Translations under genes and position numbers: made by a program
In this document: in pieces, positions 51,924-62,295 of the stretch
Layout: each line of letters starts with the position of its first letter
Position numbering within the stretch: the stretch's first letter is position 1
NCBI RefSeq assembly: GCF_014639435.1
Contig: NZ_BMFZ01000003.1
Coordinates: forward strand, 1-64,000
Origin: Hafnia psychrotolerans
GTDB taxonomy: Bacteria; Pseudomonadota; Gammaproteobacteria; Enterobacterales; Enterobacteriaceae
Reading direction: 5' to 3'
DNA length: 64,000 bases
Notes under the pieces: generated by a model
The model's database searches: none
Told to the model about the DNA's origin: nothing
What the model saw: only the letters and a program-made list of their open reading frames with translations

Positions 51924-53731
51924 TAGATATTCTCTAAATCTGTGTCCGGCTTCACTTCTTTGGCTGCGTCTTTTTTCGCAACAACCGCAATACCCAGTTC
52001 CAACAGCGATGCAGGGTTGGCAAAGCTAGGGGCTTCGGTCATCAGACACGCCGCGGCGGTAGTTTTCGGGAAGGCAATGACGTCACGGATATTATCGGTA
52101 CCGGTCAGCAGCATCACCAGACGGTCAAGGCCAAACGCCAGACCCGCATGCGGAGGTGTACCGTATTTTAGGGCATCAAGCAGGAAACCAAACTTCTCGC
52201 GTTGTTCATGTTCGTTGATTCCCAGAATACCGAACACGGTTTGCTGCATTTCGCTGCGGTGGATACGCACGGAACCGCCACCGACTTCGTAACCGTTGAT
52301 GACCATGTCGTAGGCGTTGGCGATCGCAGAAACTGGATTTGCGGCCAGCTCTTCGGCTGTCATGTCTTTCGGTGCGGTGAATGGATGGTGCATCGCGCTC
52401 AGGCCACCTTCGTCGGTGTCTTCGAACATTGGGAAGTCGATCACCCACAGCGGTGCCCACATGTCTTCTTGGGTGATTTTCAGGTCACGGCCAACTTTCA
52501 GACGCAGTGCGCCAATCGCGTCAGTTACAATCTTAGCGCTGGCTGCGCCGAAGAAGATCATGTCGCCGTCTTGTGCGCCAGTACGTTCGATCAGAGCAGA
52601 CAGCAGATCGGTGTTCAGGAACTTAGCCACCGGGCTTTGGATCCCTTCAAGACCTTTCGCCACGTCGTTCACTTTGATGTAAGCCAGACCTTTCGCGCCG
52701 TAAATTTCGATGAACTTCGCGTATTCGTCAATCTGCTTACGGCTCAGGGATGCTCCGCCCGGTACGCGCAGCGCAGCCACGCGGCCTTTCGGATCGTTGG
52801 CCGGATCGGCAAACACTTTGAACTCGATGTCTTTCATCAGGTCTGCCACATCGACCATTTCCATCGGGTTACGCAGGTCGGGCTTGTCTGAACCGTAACG
52901 GCGCATGGCTTCGGCGAAGGTCATGATGGGGAAGTCTCCCAGATCCACGCCTTTAATTTCCAGCCACAGTTCGCGGGCCAGTTTCTCCATCACTTCACGC
53001 ACTTGCTCGGCGCTCATGAAAGAGGTTTCCACATCGATCTGGGTGAACTCAGGCTGACGGTCAGCGCGTAAATCTTCGTCACGGAAGCATTTGACGATCT
53101 GATAATAACGATCAAAACCGGACATCATCAGCAACTGTTTGAACAGTTGCGGTGACTGTGGCAACGCGTAGAACTTCCCTTTGTGTACACGACTTGGAAC
53201 CAGGTAGTCACGCGCACCTTCCGGCGTGGCTTTGGTCAACATCGGGGTTTCGATGTCGAGGAAGTCATGACCATCCATGAAGCGGCGCACGAAGCTGGTA
53301 ATTTTTGCGCGCGCTTTCAGGCGGTTTGCCATTTCAGGGCGACGCAGATCCAGATAGCGATATTTCAGACGCGCTTCTTCAGAGTTGACATGGTTGGAGT
53401 CCAGCGGCAGGGATTCTGAACGGTTGATGATGTTCAGGCCGCTTGCGAACACTTCCACTTCACCGGTTGCCATGTCTTTATTGAACTGGCTTTCAGGACG
53501 CGCACGCACGGTGCCGGTCAGCTGAATACAGAATTCATTGCGCAGTTCAGACGCCAATTTGTAGGCTTCAGCCTGATCCGGATCGAAGAAAACCTGAACG
53601 ATGCCTTCGCGGTCACGCATATCGATGAAAATCAGACCACCCAAATCGCGTCGACGGTTAACCCAGCCACACAATGTCACTTCCTGGCCCACATTGGACG
53701 CATTCAGCTTTCCACAATATACAGTACGCAT
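51923..53731 (-). CDS. aspS: Aspartyl-tRNA synthetase
   Basis: 602 residues (E. coli 590; the C-terminal tail is a little longer, ending [17 protein letters not shown]). N-terminal OB anticodon-binding domain, class II motifs ([33 protein letters not shown]) and the bacterial GAD insertion. Charges tRNA-Asp. First gene of aspS-nudB-yebC. Confidence 0.98.
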   Translation of the reverse strand: MRTVYCGKLNASNVGQEVTLCGWVNRRRDLGGLIFIDMRDREGIVQVFFDPDQAEAYKLASELRNEFCIQLTGTVRARPESQFNKDMATGEVEVFASGLNIINRSESLPLDSNHVNSEEARLKYRYLDLRRPEMANRLKARAKITSFVRRFMDGHDFLDIETPMLTKATPEGARDYLVPSRVHKGKFYALPQSPQLFKQLLMMSGFDRYYQIVKCFRDEDLRADRQPEFTQIDVETSFMSAEQVREVMEKLARELWLEIKGVDLGDFPIMTFAEAMRRYGSDKPDLRNPMEMVDVADLMKDIEFKVFADPANDPKGRVAALRVPGGASLSRKQIDEYAKFIEIYGAKGLAYIKVNDVAKGLEGIQSPVAKFLNTDLLSALIERTGAQDGDMIFFGAASAKIVTDAIGALRLKVGRDLKITQEDMWAPLWVIDFPMFEDTDEGGLSAMHHPFTAPKDMTAEELAANPVSAIANAYDMVINGYEVGGGSVRIHRSEMQQTVFGILGINEHEQREKFGFLLDALKYGTPPHAGLAFGLDRLVMLLTGTDNIRDVIAFPKTTAAACLMTEAPSFANPASLLELGIAVVAKKDAAKEVKPDTDLENI

Positions 53732-54064
53732 AACGGTATCCTTTTGATCCCACTACCCGGTCTTATGCACTCGGGTACAGAAACGGTTATTCACTCTGGT
53801 CGCCCACTCGCAAAAAACTGCGGCACGCGGAATAGGTTTTATACGGGTCGAAAAAGGCGGCTATTATAAAGGAATTTCTTTCGCAGGATAAGTGCGAACA
53901 CGTCAAGGCTGGCGCGGAAATTGACTCATGTTGCCTGCTACACATAATTTAACAAAATTATCCCCAAATTGACCCACGCGTTAGCATAGACTCGCGCATT
54001 CCCCTTTGTACACGCTGTTCATTATTCCTTTCGCTATTAATGAGATAACCGGGAGCTCTACGCC
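53732..54064. other. aspS-yecD divergent intergenic region
   Basis: Contains the aspS promoter (separate entry) and, toward yecD, TTGACC at about 53969 and CGGGAG as SD. No gene was seen. Confidence 0.6.
53863..53891 (-). promoter_or_regulatory. aspS promoter
   Basis: Minus strand -35 TTATCC (53886-53891), 17-bp spacer, perfect -10 TATAAT (53863-53868), about 130 bp before the aspS start. Confidence 0.65.
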
Positions 54065-54640
54065 ATGAAACTTGACCCTAAAACCACCGCACTGGTACTG
54101 ATCGATTTACAGAAAGGGATCCTGCCGTTCGCGGGCGGCCCGCACACTGCGCAGCAGGTGCTGGACAACGCCACTGAACTGGCAAACCGTTTCCGCAAAC
54201 TGGGCGCACCGGTCGTCATGGTCCGCGTAGGCTGGTCAGACTCCTTCGACGAAGCGCTGAAACAACCGGTTGATATCCCGGCGGCAGCACCGAAAGGCGG
54301 TTTACCTGCCAACTGGTGGGAATTCCCGGAGCAACTGGCGGTAACGGATAAAGACTTACTGGTGGTGAAACGCCAGTGGGGCGCATTCTATGGGACAGAT
54401 TTGGATCTTCAGTTGCGCCGCCGCGGCATTAAAAGCATCGTGCTGGCAGGTATCTCCACCAACATCGGTGTAGAATCTACTGCACGTAACGCCTGGGAAC
54501 ACGGGTATGAGCTGGTGATCGCCGAAGATGCATGCAGCGCACACAATAACGAACATCATCAGTCCAGTATGCAGTTTATTTTTCCACGTATTAGCCGTGT
54601 GCGTTCCACTGCCGAAGTGCTTGCCGCTCTGTCCGAGTAA
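54065..54640 (+). CDS. yecD: Isochorismatase-family hydrolase YecD
   Basis: 191 residues. Isochorismatase fold: [17 protein letters not shown] (Asp), [20 protein letters not shown] (Lys) and [20 protein letters not shown], where Thr or Ser stands in place of the usual catalytic Cys (GISTNIGVE). The missing Cys is also typical of E. coli YecD, so activity is unclear. Followed by a terminator (ACGCCGCC-CGC-GAGGCGGCGT, about 54668-54690). Confidence 0.93.
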   Translation: MKLDPKTTALVLIDLQKGILPFAGGPHTAQQVLDNATELANRFRKLGAPVVMVRVGWSDSFDEALKQPVDIPAAAPKGGLPANWWEFPEQLAVTDKDLLVVKRQWGAFYGTDLDLQLRRRGIKSIVLAGISTNIGVESTARNAWEHGYELVIAEDACSAHNNEHHQSSMQFIFPRISRVRSTAEVLAALSE

Positions 54641-54727
54641 CGCTACCCTGCTTTTTAACGTTTCCTGACGCCGCCCGCGAGGCGGCGTTTCTCTATTAAT
54701 AGGAACACCATTAAGAGGATCATCGGC

Positions 54728-55546
54728 ATGTATATTGGTTTACCGCAATGGCATCACAGCGCATGGGCACGTATTGGGTTGCGCGACCTGGCTGACTACG
54801 CGCGGTATTTCAATTGTGTCGAAGGAAACACCACATTTTATGCCCTTCCCAAACAGGACATCGTGATGCGTTGGCGCGATATGACGCCTGAGACTTTCCG
54901 CTTCTGTTTCAAATTTCCCTCCGCCATTAGCCACCAAGCCGCGCTGGCTAACTGTCAGGAAGATGTCGACACCTTTTACCGCACGATAGAACCGCTCGGT
55001 GAACGCATCGGACAGCTGTGGTTACAGCTACCCGCCACCTTTGCGCCGCAGCATCTGGAACGCTTATGGCCATTTCTTGATGCGCTGCCTTCTGGCTTTG
55101 ATTACGGCGTTGAAGTACGACATCCGCAGTTTTTTGCCAAAGGCGAGGAAGAACGGATGCTCAATCAGGGATTGCATCAGCGGGGCATTAACCGCGCGAT
55201 CCTCGACAGCCGTCCGGTTCATAGTTCGACATCCGTTACCGAGGCGGTGCTCGAAGCCAAGCGTAAGAAGCCTGTTCTGCCGCTGCACGCGCTGGCAACG
55301 GCTTCCTGTCCTATCGTTCGTTTTATTGGCGGGGATGTATTGGAGGATAACCGTCCTCTGTTTGCACAGTGGATCAAGAAACTCAGTGCGTGGGAATCTC
55401 AGGGCTTATCGCCCTATTTGTTTATCCACACACCGGACTGCACGGATGCCCCACAACAAGCACGCAGCCTATGGCAGCAACTATGTCAGCAGATACCCTC
55501 CGTCCAACCGGCACCCGACTGGCCGGAACAGGACTCCCTCTTCTGA
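54728..55546 (+). CDS. yecE: DUF72 family protein YecE
   Basis: 272 residues with the DUF72 TIM-barrel-like pattern: VEGNTTFYALP, WRDMTPETFRFCFKFP, FDYGVEVRHPQFF and CPIVRFIGG. Function not established. Follows yecD in the core order. Confidence 0.93.
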   Translation: MYIGLPQWHHSAWARIGLRDLADYARYFNCVEGNTTFYALPKQDIVMRWRDMTPETFRFCFKFPSAISHQAALANCQEDVDTFYRTIEPLGERIGQLWLQLPATFAPQHLERLWPFLDALPSGFDYGVEVRHPQFFAKGEEERMLNQGLHQRGINRAILDSRPVHSSTSVTEAVLEAKRKKPVLPLHALATASCPIVRFIGGDVLEDNRPLFAQWIKKLSAWESQGLSPYLFIHTPDCTDAPQQARSLWQQLCQQIPSVQPAPDWPEQDSLF

Positions 55547-55758
55547 GCAACCTCTTTCACCTCCAGCTTTTTGATGCGTTTTTTCGGCTCATCTCTTTAT
55601 TCGTCGCGACAGTGATTTGTTGCACAGTTATCATTGGTGTGCATTTTTGCAGACAACATTTTTCCATCGCCTGAGTAGTTGCCTGCATGGTCACTTTTTC
55701 GCTGTCAAGATCACGTGGCCGGGGCACTCAGCTACTCCTGTAATATCGAGGTTGTAAA

Positions 55759-56157
55759 ATGATCAGCGCGTTATATGTCGTGCTCGCCGCAGTTTTATTA
55801 ATTAAATTATCTTTTGACGTTGTCAGACTGCGTATGCAATACCGGATTGCCACAGGTGACGGCGGCTCGTATGAATTGCAAACCGCGATCCGTGTCCATG
55901 GAAATGCGGTGGAATATCTGCCAATCGGCTGTTTATTACTGATTATGATGGAAATGAACGGTGCTGAGGCCTGGATGGTACATATCTGCGGATTGATGCT
56001 GATCGTTGGCCGCCTGTTCCATTATTACGGTTTGAAAAATCGTGAATTCACCTGGCGTCGCAACGGTATGGCGGCCACCTATATCTCCCTGTTGTTAATG
56101 GTGGTGGTGAATATTTTTTATCTGCCGTGGTCACAGTTTTTAAATATTCGCTGGTAA
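55759..56157 (+). CDS. yecN: MAPEG-family membrane protein YecN
   Basis: 132 residues with four hydrophobic segments and the MAPEG motif (IRVHGNAVEYLPIGCLLLIMME). Related to glutathione-linked membrane enzymes; the substrate in bacteria is unknown. The 55547-55758 gap before it shows no gene. Confidence 0.92.
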   Translation: MISALYVVLAAVLLIKLSFDVVRLRMQYRIATGDGGSYELQTAIRVHGNAVEYLPIGCLLLIMMEMNGAEAWMVHICGLMLIVGRLFHYYGLKNREFTWRRNGMAATYISLLLMVVVNIFYLPWSQFLNIRW

Positions 56158-56301
56158 CGGTTTACCGGCATCATAGTGCGGGGTAATTGCGTGATAACCC
56201 TGCACCAGCGCAACAATGGGCACGTTTTATCAGTATCTGCTAATGGTGGACTCTGTTAAAATATGCCCTCGAAATTTCGCCCCTTCAATTTTTTGGTCTG
56301 A

Positions 56302-58022
<1,721 letters not shown>

Positions 58023-58059
58023 ATAATACCGCTATTCCGGCCAGTCAATTCATCTCACA

Positions 58060-58090
58060 AAAATGGCGGTTTATATAACCGCCATTTTTT
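58060..58090 (+). terminator. Terminator after cmoB
   Basis: AAAATGGCGGTT-TATA-TAACCGCCAT followed by TTTTTT; perfect stem. Confidence 0.9.
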
Positions 58091-58126
58091 ATATGTTCGA
58101 TACCCGTGTAAACCATGTTCGAGCGA

Positions 58127-58342
58127 TTAACCCACCAGCAGGGCATCGCCAGGATCGTGATCAACGACAGTCAATTGGCTTAACCAGGTGCGTTCAGTGA
58201 AAACAACCACGCTTTCTGCACCGGTCACGGTTCCGCAGGCATGGCAGATGAGCGATTCCACCACCACATCCATCGGTTTGGTTTTATTTACCATAAAACG
58301 ACCACATCCACAGTGGTCACAATAAATTTGCATATCAGGCAT
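58127..58342 (-). CDS. Small zinc-ribbon protein
   Basis: 71 residues, MPDMQIYCDHCGCGRFMVNK with C-x2-C (8-11) and C-x2-C (LICHACG, about 33-36), a likely Cys4 zinc site. Alternative start three codons in. Converges with cmoB. The gene has a weak GGAAAAAA upstream. Not recognised. Confidence 0.65.
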   Translation of the reverse strand: MPDMQIYCDHCGCGRFMVNKTKPMDVVVESLICHACGTVTGAESVVVFTERTWLSQLTVVDHDPGDALLVG

Positions 58343-58583
58343 ATTTTTTCCGCATTAGGACTATGCCTATTGCAGCCTCAAAAAAATCAATGGTTCCCTT
58401 CCATCAAGATAGCTAAAGTGTTGGGGAAATGCGAGTAACTGAAGGCTGAATGCGTCTTAAGAGCATTTAAACCTCAATTTTATTGATATGTCCTGTTTTG
58501 CCCTTACACTTGGCCTTGTCGCAGGTCGCACTGTCAGAAGGGCTATCACTCCGGTTACACACTGAACTCCAAAGGATCATGTG

Positions 58584-59273
58584 ATGCAAAAAGAACGACA
58601 TAGCATTGATAGAATCGGTTGGCTTCGAGCAGTGGTTCTTGGTGCCAATGACGGAATTGTCTCAACCGCCAGTTTATTGCTGGGTGTGGCGTCGGCGAAT
58701 GCAACTCATCAGAATATTCTGTTAACAGGCGTGGCCGGTCTGGTGGCTGGAGCGATGTCGATGGCGACCGGTGAGTATGTTTCTGTCTCCTCTCAGTCAG
58801 ATACTGAAAAGGCGGCGCTAGCCGAGGAACTGGATGAGTTGAACACCGATTATCATGGCGAGCTTCACGAACTCACCTCTATTTATATCAGCAGAGGGCT
58901 GGACGTCACATTGGCTCGACAGGTTGCACATCAGTTGATGAACCATGATGCCTTGGGCGCACATGCGCGTGATGAACTAGGGATTTCTGAGATCACGACC
59001 GCGCGTCCCTTTCAGGCTGCATGGGCGTCTGCGTTGAGTTTTTCTGCGGGGGCAGTATTGCCTCTGATGGTGGCGATCGTCGTGGCGACACAGTGGGCAC
59101 TACCGGCAATCGCCATTTCTGCTTTAGCGTCTCTTGCGGTTCTCGGCGGAATTGCCGCAAGGACCGGAGGCGCACCGTTGGTCCCAGGTATTGTCCGTGT
59201 GACCTTCTGGAGTGCACTCGCCATGGGGGTATCATCCGGCGTTGGCGCACTTTTCGGTTTAGCCATCGCGTGA
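58584..59273 (+). CDS. VIT1/CCC1-family iron/manganese transporter
   Basis: 229 residues from ATG at 58584 (AAAGGATC upstream). VIT signature RIGWLRAVVLGANDGIVSTASLLLGVA and AGAMSMATGEYVSVSSQSDTEKA, then a cytoplasmic metal-binding helical stretch (ELHELTSIYISRGL), and three C-terminal membrane segments. The family exports Fe2+ or Mn2+ from the cytoplasm. No regulatory site was recognised. Confidence 0.92.
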   Translation: MQKERHSIDRIGWLRAVVLGANDGIVSTASLLLGVASANATHQNILLTGVAGLVAGAMSMATGEYVSVSSQSDTEKAALAEELDELNTDYHGELHELTSIYISRGLDVTLARQVAHQLMNHDALGAHARDELGISEITTARPFQAAWASALSFSAGAVLPLMVAIVVATQWALPAIAISALASLAVLGGIAARTGGAPLVPGIVRVTFWSALAMGVSSGVGALFGLAIA

Positions 59274-59651
59274 CCCTACAACCCATAACTCAAACTTAAT
59301 TTCGTTTTAGGTATCTATCTGAACTCAGAGGCCTACCATCATGTTAGCGATATGTTAATCCTCGCGAGTAAGGACTGATGTTTCTGCAAAGATGCAGGCT
59401 GGCACACGCGTTGCCGGTTTTTTGCGTGCGTATTGACGTTGGTTGCCACTCTCCAGTGACAGCCAGAAAGCGCCTGCCAATTAATTTTTTATAAGAAAGC
59501 GACTCAATACATATACTCTGTATTAAGCTTCTTGTTCAAATCATGCACATCAATGCACATGCTTTATTTTTCAGTAATTTAGACGAGTCGCTTTCCCGCT
59601 TCTGTTCACGGCAATGCCCTTCCATGAAATATCCATGCCCCATAGATTCGT
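59274..59651. other. Intergenic region before umuC; long inverted repeat
   Basis: No gene seen. GAAAGCGACTC (59495-59505) and GAGTCGCTTTC (59585-59595) are perfect 11-bp inverted arms around a 79-bp AT-rich centre that itself contains TGCACAT twice (CATGCACATCAATGCACATG). Confidence 0.6.
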
Positions 59652-60917
59652 TTACACCTTGACCCTCATGAGGTCGCTAAAGCGTGTCGTGTACGCGGGA
59701 GAAAGCATCTGGCGTTTCATATCCCAGCTCTTTTGTATTCCCTGGCCAGCAAACCATACCCGCCCTTTTCCACTGTGGTTAATACCATCGAGGACGGCCA
59801 TCAGTTGCTCACTGTGAGAGCGCGGTTTGTATTCGTCAAACAACCCGAGTTGTGCAACGCCCTGGCTATAAAAATCACCCAGCATGACGCCGCACTTTTG
59901 AAACCGGTGGCCATCCTGCCAGATCGCATCAAGACACTCTGTCGCTACGGCAACAATATCGCGACTGTCTTGCGTCGGGATCTGAATTCTCGTTCCGGCG
60001 GCTTTGCCATAATAGATTTCATTTTCGGCAAATGGGCTGGTTTTAACAAATGCTGAAATGTAACGGCAGAATTGGTGTTCACCACGCAACTTATCTGCGG
60101 CTCGTGCAGCATGGCTGCAAATAGCTTCACGCATCCATTCATATTCACTCACCCTGTCACCGAATGAACGTGAGCAGATGATCTGCTGTTTCGTCGGGGC
60201 AAATTCCTCGAGTTCAAAGCATGATTCACCGCACAATTCCCGAACAGTACGTTCCAGAACTACGCTGAAATGCTTTCTAATGAGTACTTTCGGAGCATCA
60301 GCAAGCTGCAGTGCCGTTTTAATGCCCATATCGCTGAGTTTTTTTGATATGCGGCGGCCAACGCCCCAGACATCGCTAACATCAACGAGGGTCATCAATT
60401 GTCTCTGCCTGGCTAATAGAGAAAGGTCAACGACCCCTTCTGTTTTTGTCCATTTTTTGGCGGCATGATTAGCTAACTTTGCCAGCGTTTTTGTCGGCCC
60501 AATACCCACTCCTACCGTCAGCCCCGTCCACTGTAAAACTTTCGCTCTCACCTCTCGCCCAAATCCCTCTAAGCTTTTACAGTGCTTAACACCTTGTAAA
60601 TCAATAAATGCCTCGTCAATCGAATATATTTCAACACCAGGTGACATTTCTTCTAAAATAGTCATTACTCGGTTAGACATATCCGCATACAGGGCATAGT
60701 TGCTGCTGAAGGTAACTATATTTTGCCGTTCAAACTGAGCCCGCATTTTGAAATATGGAGCCCCCATCGGAACACCCAGTAATTTTGCTTCAGCATTCCT
60801 GGCTATTACACAGCCATCGTTGTTGCTTAGGACCACAACGGGTCGCCCCTTCAAGTCGGGACGAAAAACTGTCTCGCAACTTGCGTAGAACGAGTTCACA
60901 TCCGCTAATGCAAACAT
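59652..60917 (-). CDS. umuC: UmuC-type translesion DNA polymerase subunit
   Basis: 421 residues from MFALADVNSFYASCETVFRP. Y-family motifs: catalytic Asp in LADVNSFYASCE, NNDGCVIARNAEAK, and YSIDEAFIDLQG; then fingers, HhH and little-finger regions (VWGVGRRISKKLSDMGI). The C terminus has the beta-clamp-binding motif QLGLFDE. It makes Pol V with UmuD'2. The start overlaps the umuD stop as ATGA, one operon. Confidence 0.95.
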   Translation of the reverse strand: MFALADVNSFYASCETVFRPDLKGRPVVVLSNNDGCVIARNAEAKLLGVPMGAPYFKMRAQFERQNIVTFSSNYALYADMSNRVMTILEEMSPGVEIYSIDEAFIDLQGVKHCKSLEGFGREVRAKVLQWTGLTVGVGIGPTKTLAKLANHAAKKWTKTEGVVDLSLLARQRQLMTLVDVSDVWGVGRRISKKLSDMGIKTALQLADAPKVLIRKHFSVVLERTVRELCGESCFELEEFAPTKQQIICSRSFGDRVSEYEWMREAICSHAARAADKLRGEHQFCRYISAFVKTSPFAENEIYYGKAAGTRIQIPTQDSRDIVAVATECLDAIWQDGHRFQKCGVMLGDFYSQGVAQLGLFDEYKPRSHSEQLMAVLDGINHSGKGRVWFAGQGIQKSWDMKRQMLSPAYTTRFSDLMRVKV

Positions 60918-61282
60918 CATTGAAACCCATTAATGCTGAAAGTCACGACGCCGAAGACCTCCAAATCTTCACCACCGTCATGCAAGATAATTGGCGGGAA
61001 ATCCGGATTCATGGGTTCGAGTTGGAAAACCGGGTGTGTGCACAGGCGCTTGACGGTATATTCGCCTGCCAGAGCCGCGATAATGATATCTCCGTGTTTA
61101 GCCTGCAGGCTGCGATCAACGACCAGTAACGAGCCTTCATAAATCCCGGCATCGAACATACTCATACCCGTCGCTCTGACAAAGTACGTCGCTGCCGGGT
61201 GGTTTACGCAAAGTGTATTTAAATCAATCCCTTTTTCTATGTAATCTTGTGCAGGATTCCCATATGAACTCATTCTGGCCAT
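60917..61282 (-). CDS. umuD: UmuD-like protein lacking the N-terminal arm
   Basis: 121 residues (MARMSSYGNPAQDYIEKGID). The S24 catalytic pair Ser41 (ATGMSMFDAG) and Lys78 (EYTVKRL) is present. E. coli UmuD has 139 residues and a Cys24-Gly25 cleavage site; here the protein begins at about the position of UmuD', and no Cys-Gly or Ala-Gly site is seen near the start. A stop codon three codons upstream of ATG in frame rules out a longer start. It may therefore form active Pol V without RecA-aided processing. Confidence 0.88.
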   Translation of the reverse strand: MARMSSYGNPAQDYIEKGIDLNTLCVNHPAATYFVRATGMSMFDAGIYEGSLLVVDRSLQAKHGDIIIAALAGEYTVKRLCTHPVFQLEPMNPDFPPIILHDGGEDLEVFGVVTFSINGFQ

Positions 61283-61374
61283 ATCTTGTCAGTCCTAGAG
61301 AAAATGCAGCTGTTTTGGTTTACCAAAGCAGCACTGGAAGGAGTTTTATACATAATTGACCACTGAATTAATTT

Positions 61375-61394
61375 AACTGTATTTATGTACAGTA
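61375..61394. promoter_or_regulatory. LexA (SOS) box of the umuDC operon
   Basis: CTGTATTTATGTACAG (61377-61392) fits CTG-N10-CAG with the extended ATAT-like centre, 93 bp upstream of umuD. It predicts repression by LexA until DNA damage. Confidence 0.88.
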
Positions 61395-61856
61395 GTTCGA
61401 GTCGCCGACATGGATCAAGGTGTTTTTTGGGCGGTACTCAAAACGCTTTGAAGTTTGGGGGGATTTAGTTGGTAGAAAAAGTTAGATCTCTTTTCTGATT
61501 GCTTGTGTGCGTTTTAGACAGGCTTGCTTCCACTCCTTGGGCACGAAATGAACAGATCGAACGATGAATAATCTGCAACTCAAATGATTAAACATTGCCC
61601 TTGAAAAAAACTTGTGCTCGCATCTCCTGAGCAGGATGAGAGCGTTATCCGACTCCTTCGCATTGACGCAGTGGAAGGTATAGAGCATTTTCCTCCCCAC
61701 ATGCCGCTCGACTTTGGAGCGGGTAGCGCGTTTTTATTCGTGTACTTTAAGGGCTCTGTGCTTGCAGCGCTGCTGACTGCATTCCTTCCGGCCAGTTACA
61801 GTGCTTAGAGTGCCAGTAGGCAGTAAAACGACTTAATTTGCTTTTGTGTGATTCTT
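61395..61856. other. Intergenic stretch without a convincing gene
   Basis: Several short open frames occur on both strands but none has a good start, SD or recognisable protein. Composition is mixed and suggests scrap sequence at the edge of an island. Confidence 0.45.
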
Positions 61857-61880
61857 TAGATAATTTAGCTAAATTATCTA
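61857..61880. promoter_or_regulatory. Perfect 24-bp palindrome, probable operator
   Basis: TAGATAATTTAG followed by its exact complement CTAAATTATCTA, 25 bp before the ATG of the small regulator-like gene. A symmetric operator for that protein is the simplest reading. Confidence 0.65.
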
Positions 61881-61905
61881 TTAACTCATTTTGTACAGGC
61901 TAAAA

Positions 61906-62145
61906 ATGAACGAAATTGAGATTTATGCGCGTATTAAGCAAGTCTTGGACGACGCGCCTCGCAATCAATATACCGCCGAGATGCACCTGCAAATGATCAA
62001 ATATGCGGATGAGCTAAAAAGCATCACCTCAAAAGAGTTTTGCGAAGGGGTTGGTCTACGAAGCAGCTTCGGCACAGAGTTCAGCAAAATGCGCAACTTG
62101 ACCCAACGCTTGAAAGCTGCAGGACTTGATACAGCCAAGCTTTAA
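61906..62145 (+). CDS. Small regulator-like protein of the defence locus
   Basis: 79 residues from ATG at 61906 (MNEIEIYARIKQVLDDAPRN); an upstream TTG is less likely. Helical, with TSKEFCEGVGLRSSFGTEFSKMRNLTQRLKAAGLD resembling an HTH-like C-terminal domain. Its place upstream of an hsdM scar suggests a control gene of a type I restriction locus. The 24-bp palindrome in front supports autoregulation. Family name not known to me. Confidence 0.6.
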   Translation: MNEIEIYARIKQVLDDAPRNQYTAEMHLQMIKYADELKSITSKEFCEGVGLRSSFGTEFSKMRNLTQRLKAAGLDTAKL

Positions 62146-62193
62146 CTATTTATATACTTATCAGGCGGGCACTCGGTACAGTAAGGAATAACG

Positions 62194-62295
62194 ATGGCCA
62201 TTGAAAAAGCTGATCTTTACACTTCTCTCAGGGGTAGCAGCGATGAGCTGCTAGGTTGGATGATTGCTATTAATTCAAAGGATGAAGCCATATGA
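62194..62295 (+). pseudogene. HsdM (type I methylase) N-terminal scar
   Basis: 33 codons reading MAIEKADLYTSLRGSSDELL, then GWMIAINSKDEAI and stop. The start matches the HsdM N terminus pattern (MAIKKSELYSSLW-SCDELRGGMDAS). It departs after ~22 residues and stops in an ATGA overlap with the next gene. GGAATAACG is before ATG. Most of hsdM has been deleted and replaced by the downstream nuclease gene. The remnant may now act only as a translated leader. Confidence 0.65.

Noticed and set aside
52202-52891. 229-codon plus-strand frame inside aspS
   Set aside because: Antisense shadow of a highly conserved gene.
61482-61700. 72-codon minus-strand frame
   Set aside because: No SD, no recognised motif, and AT/GC pattern not coding-like.
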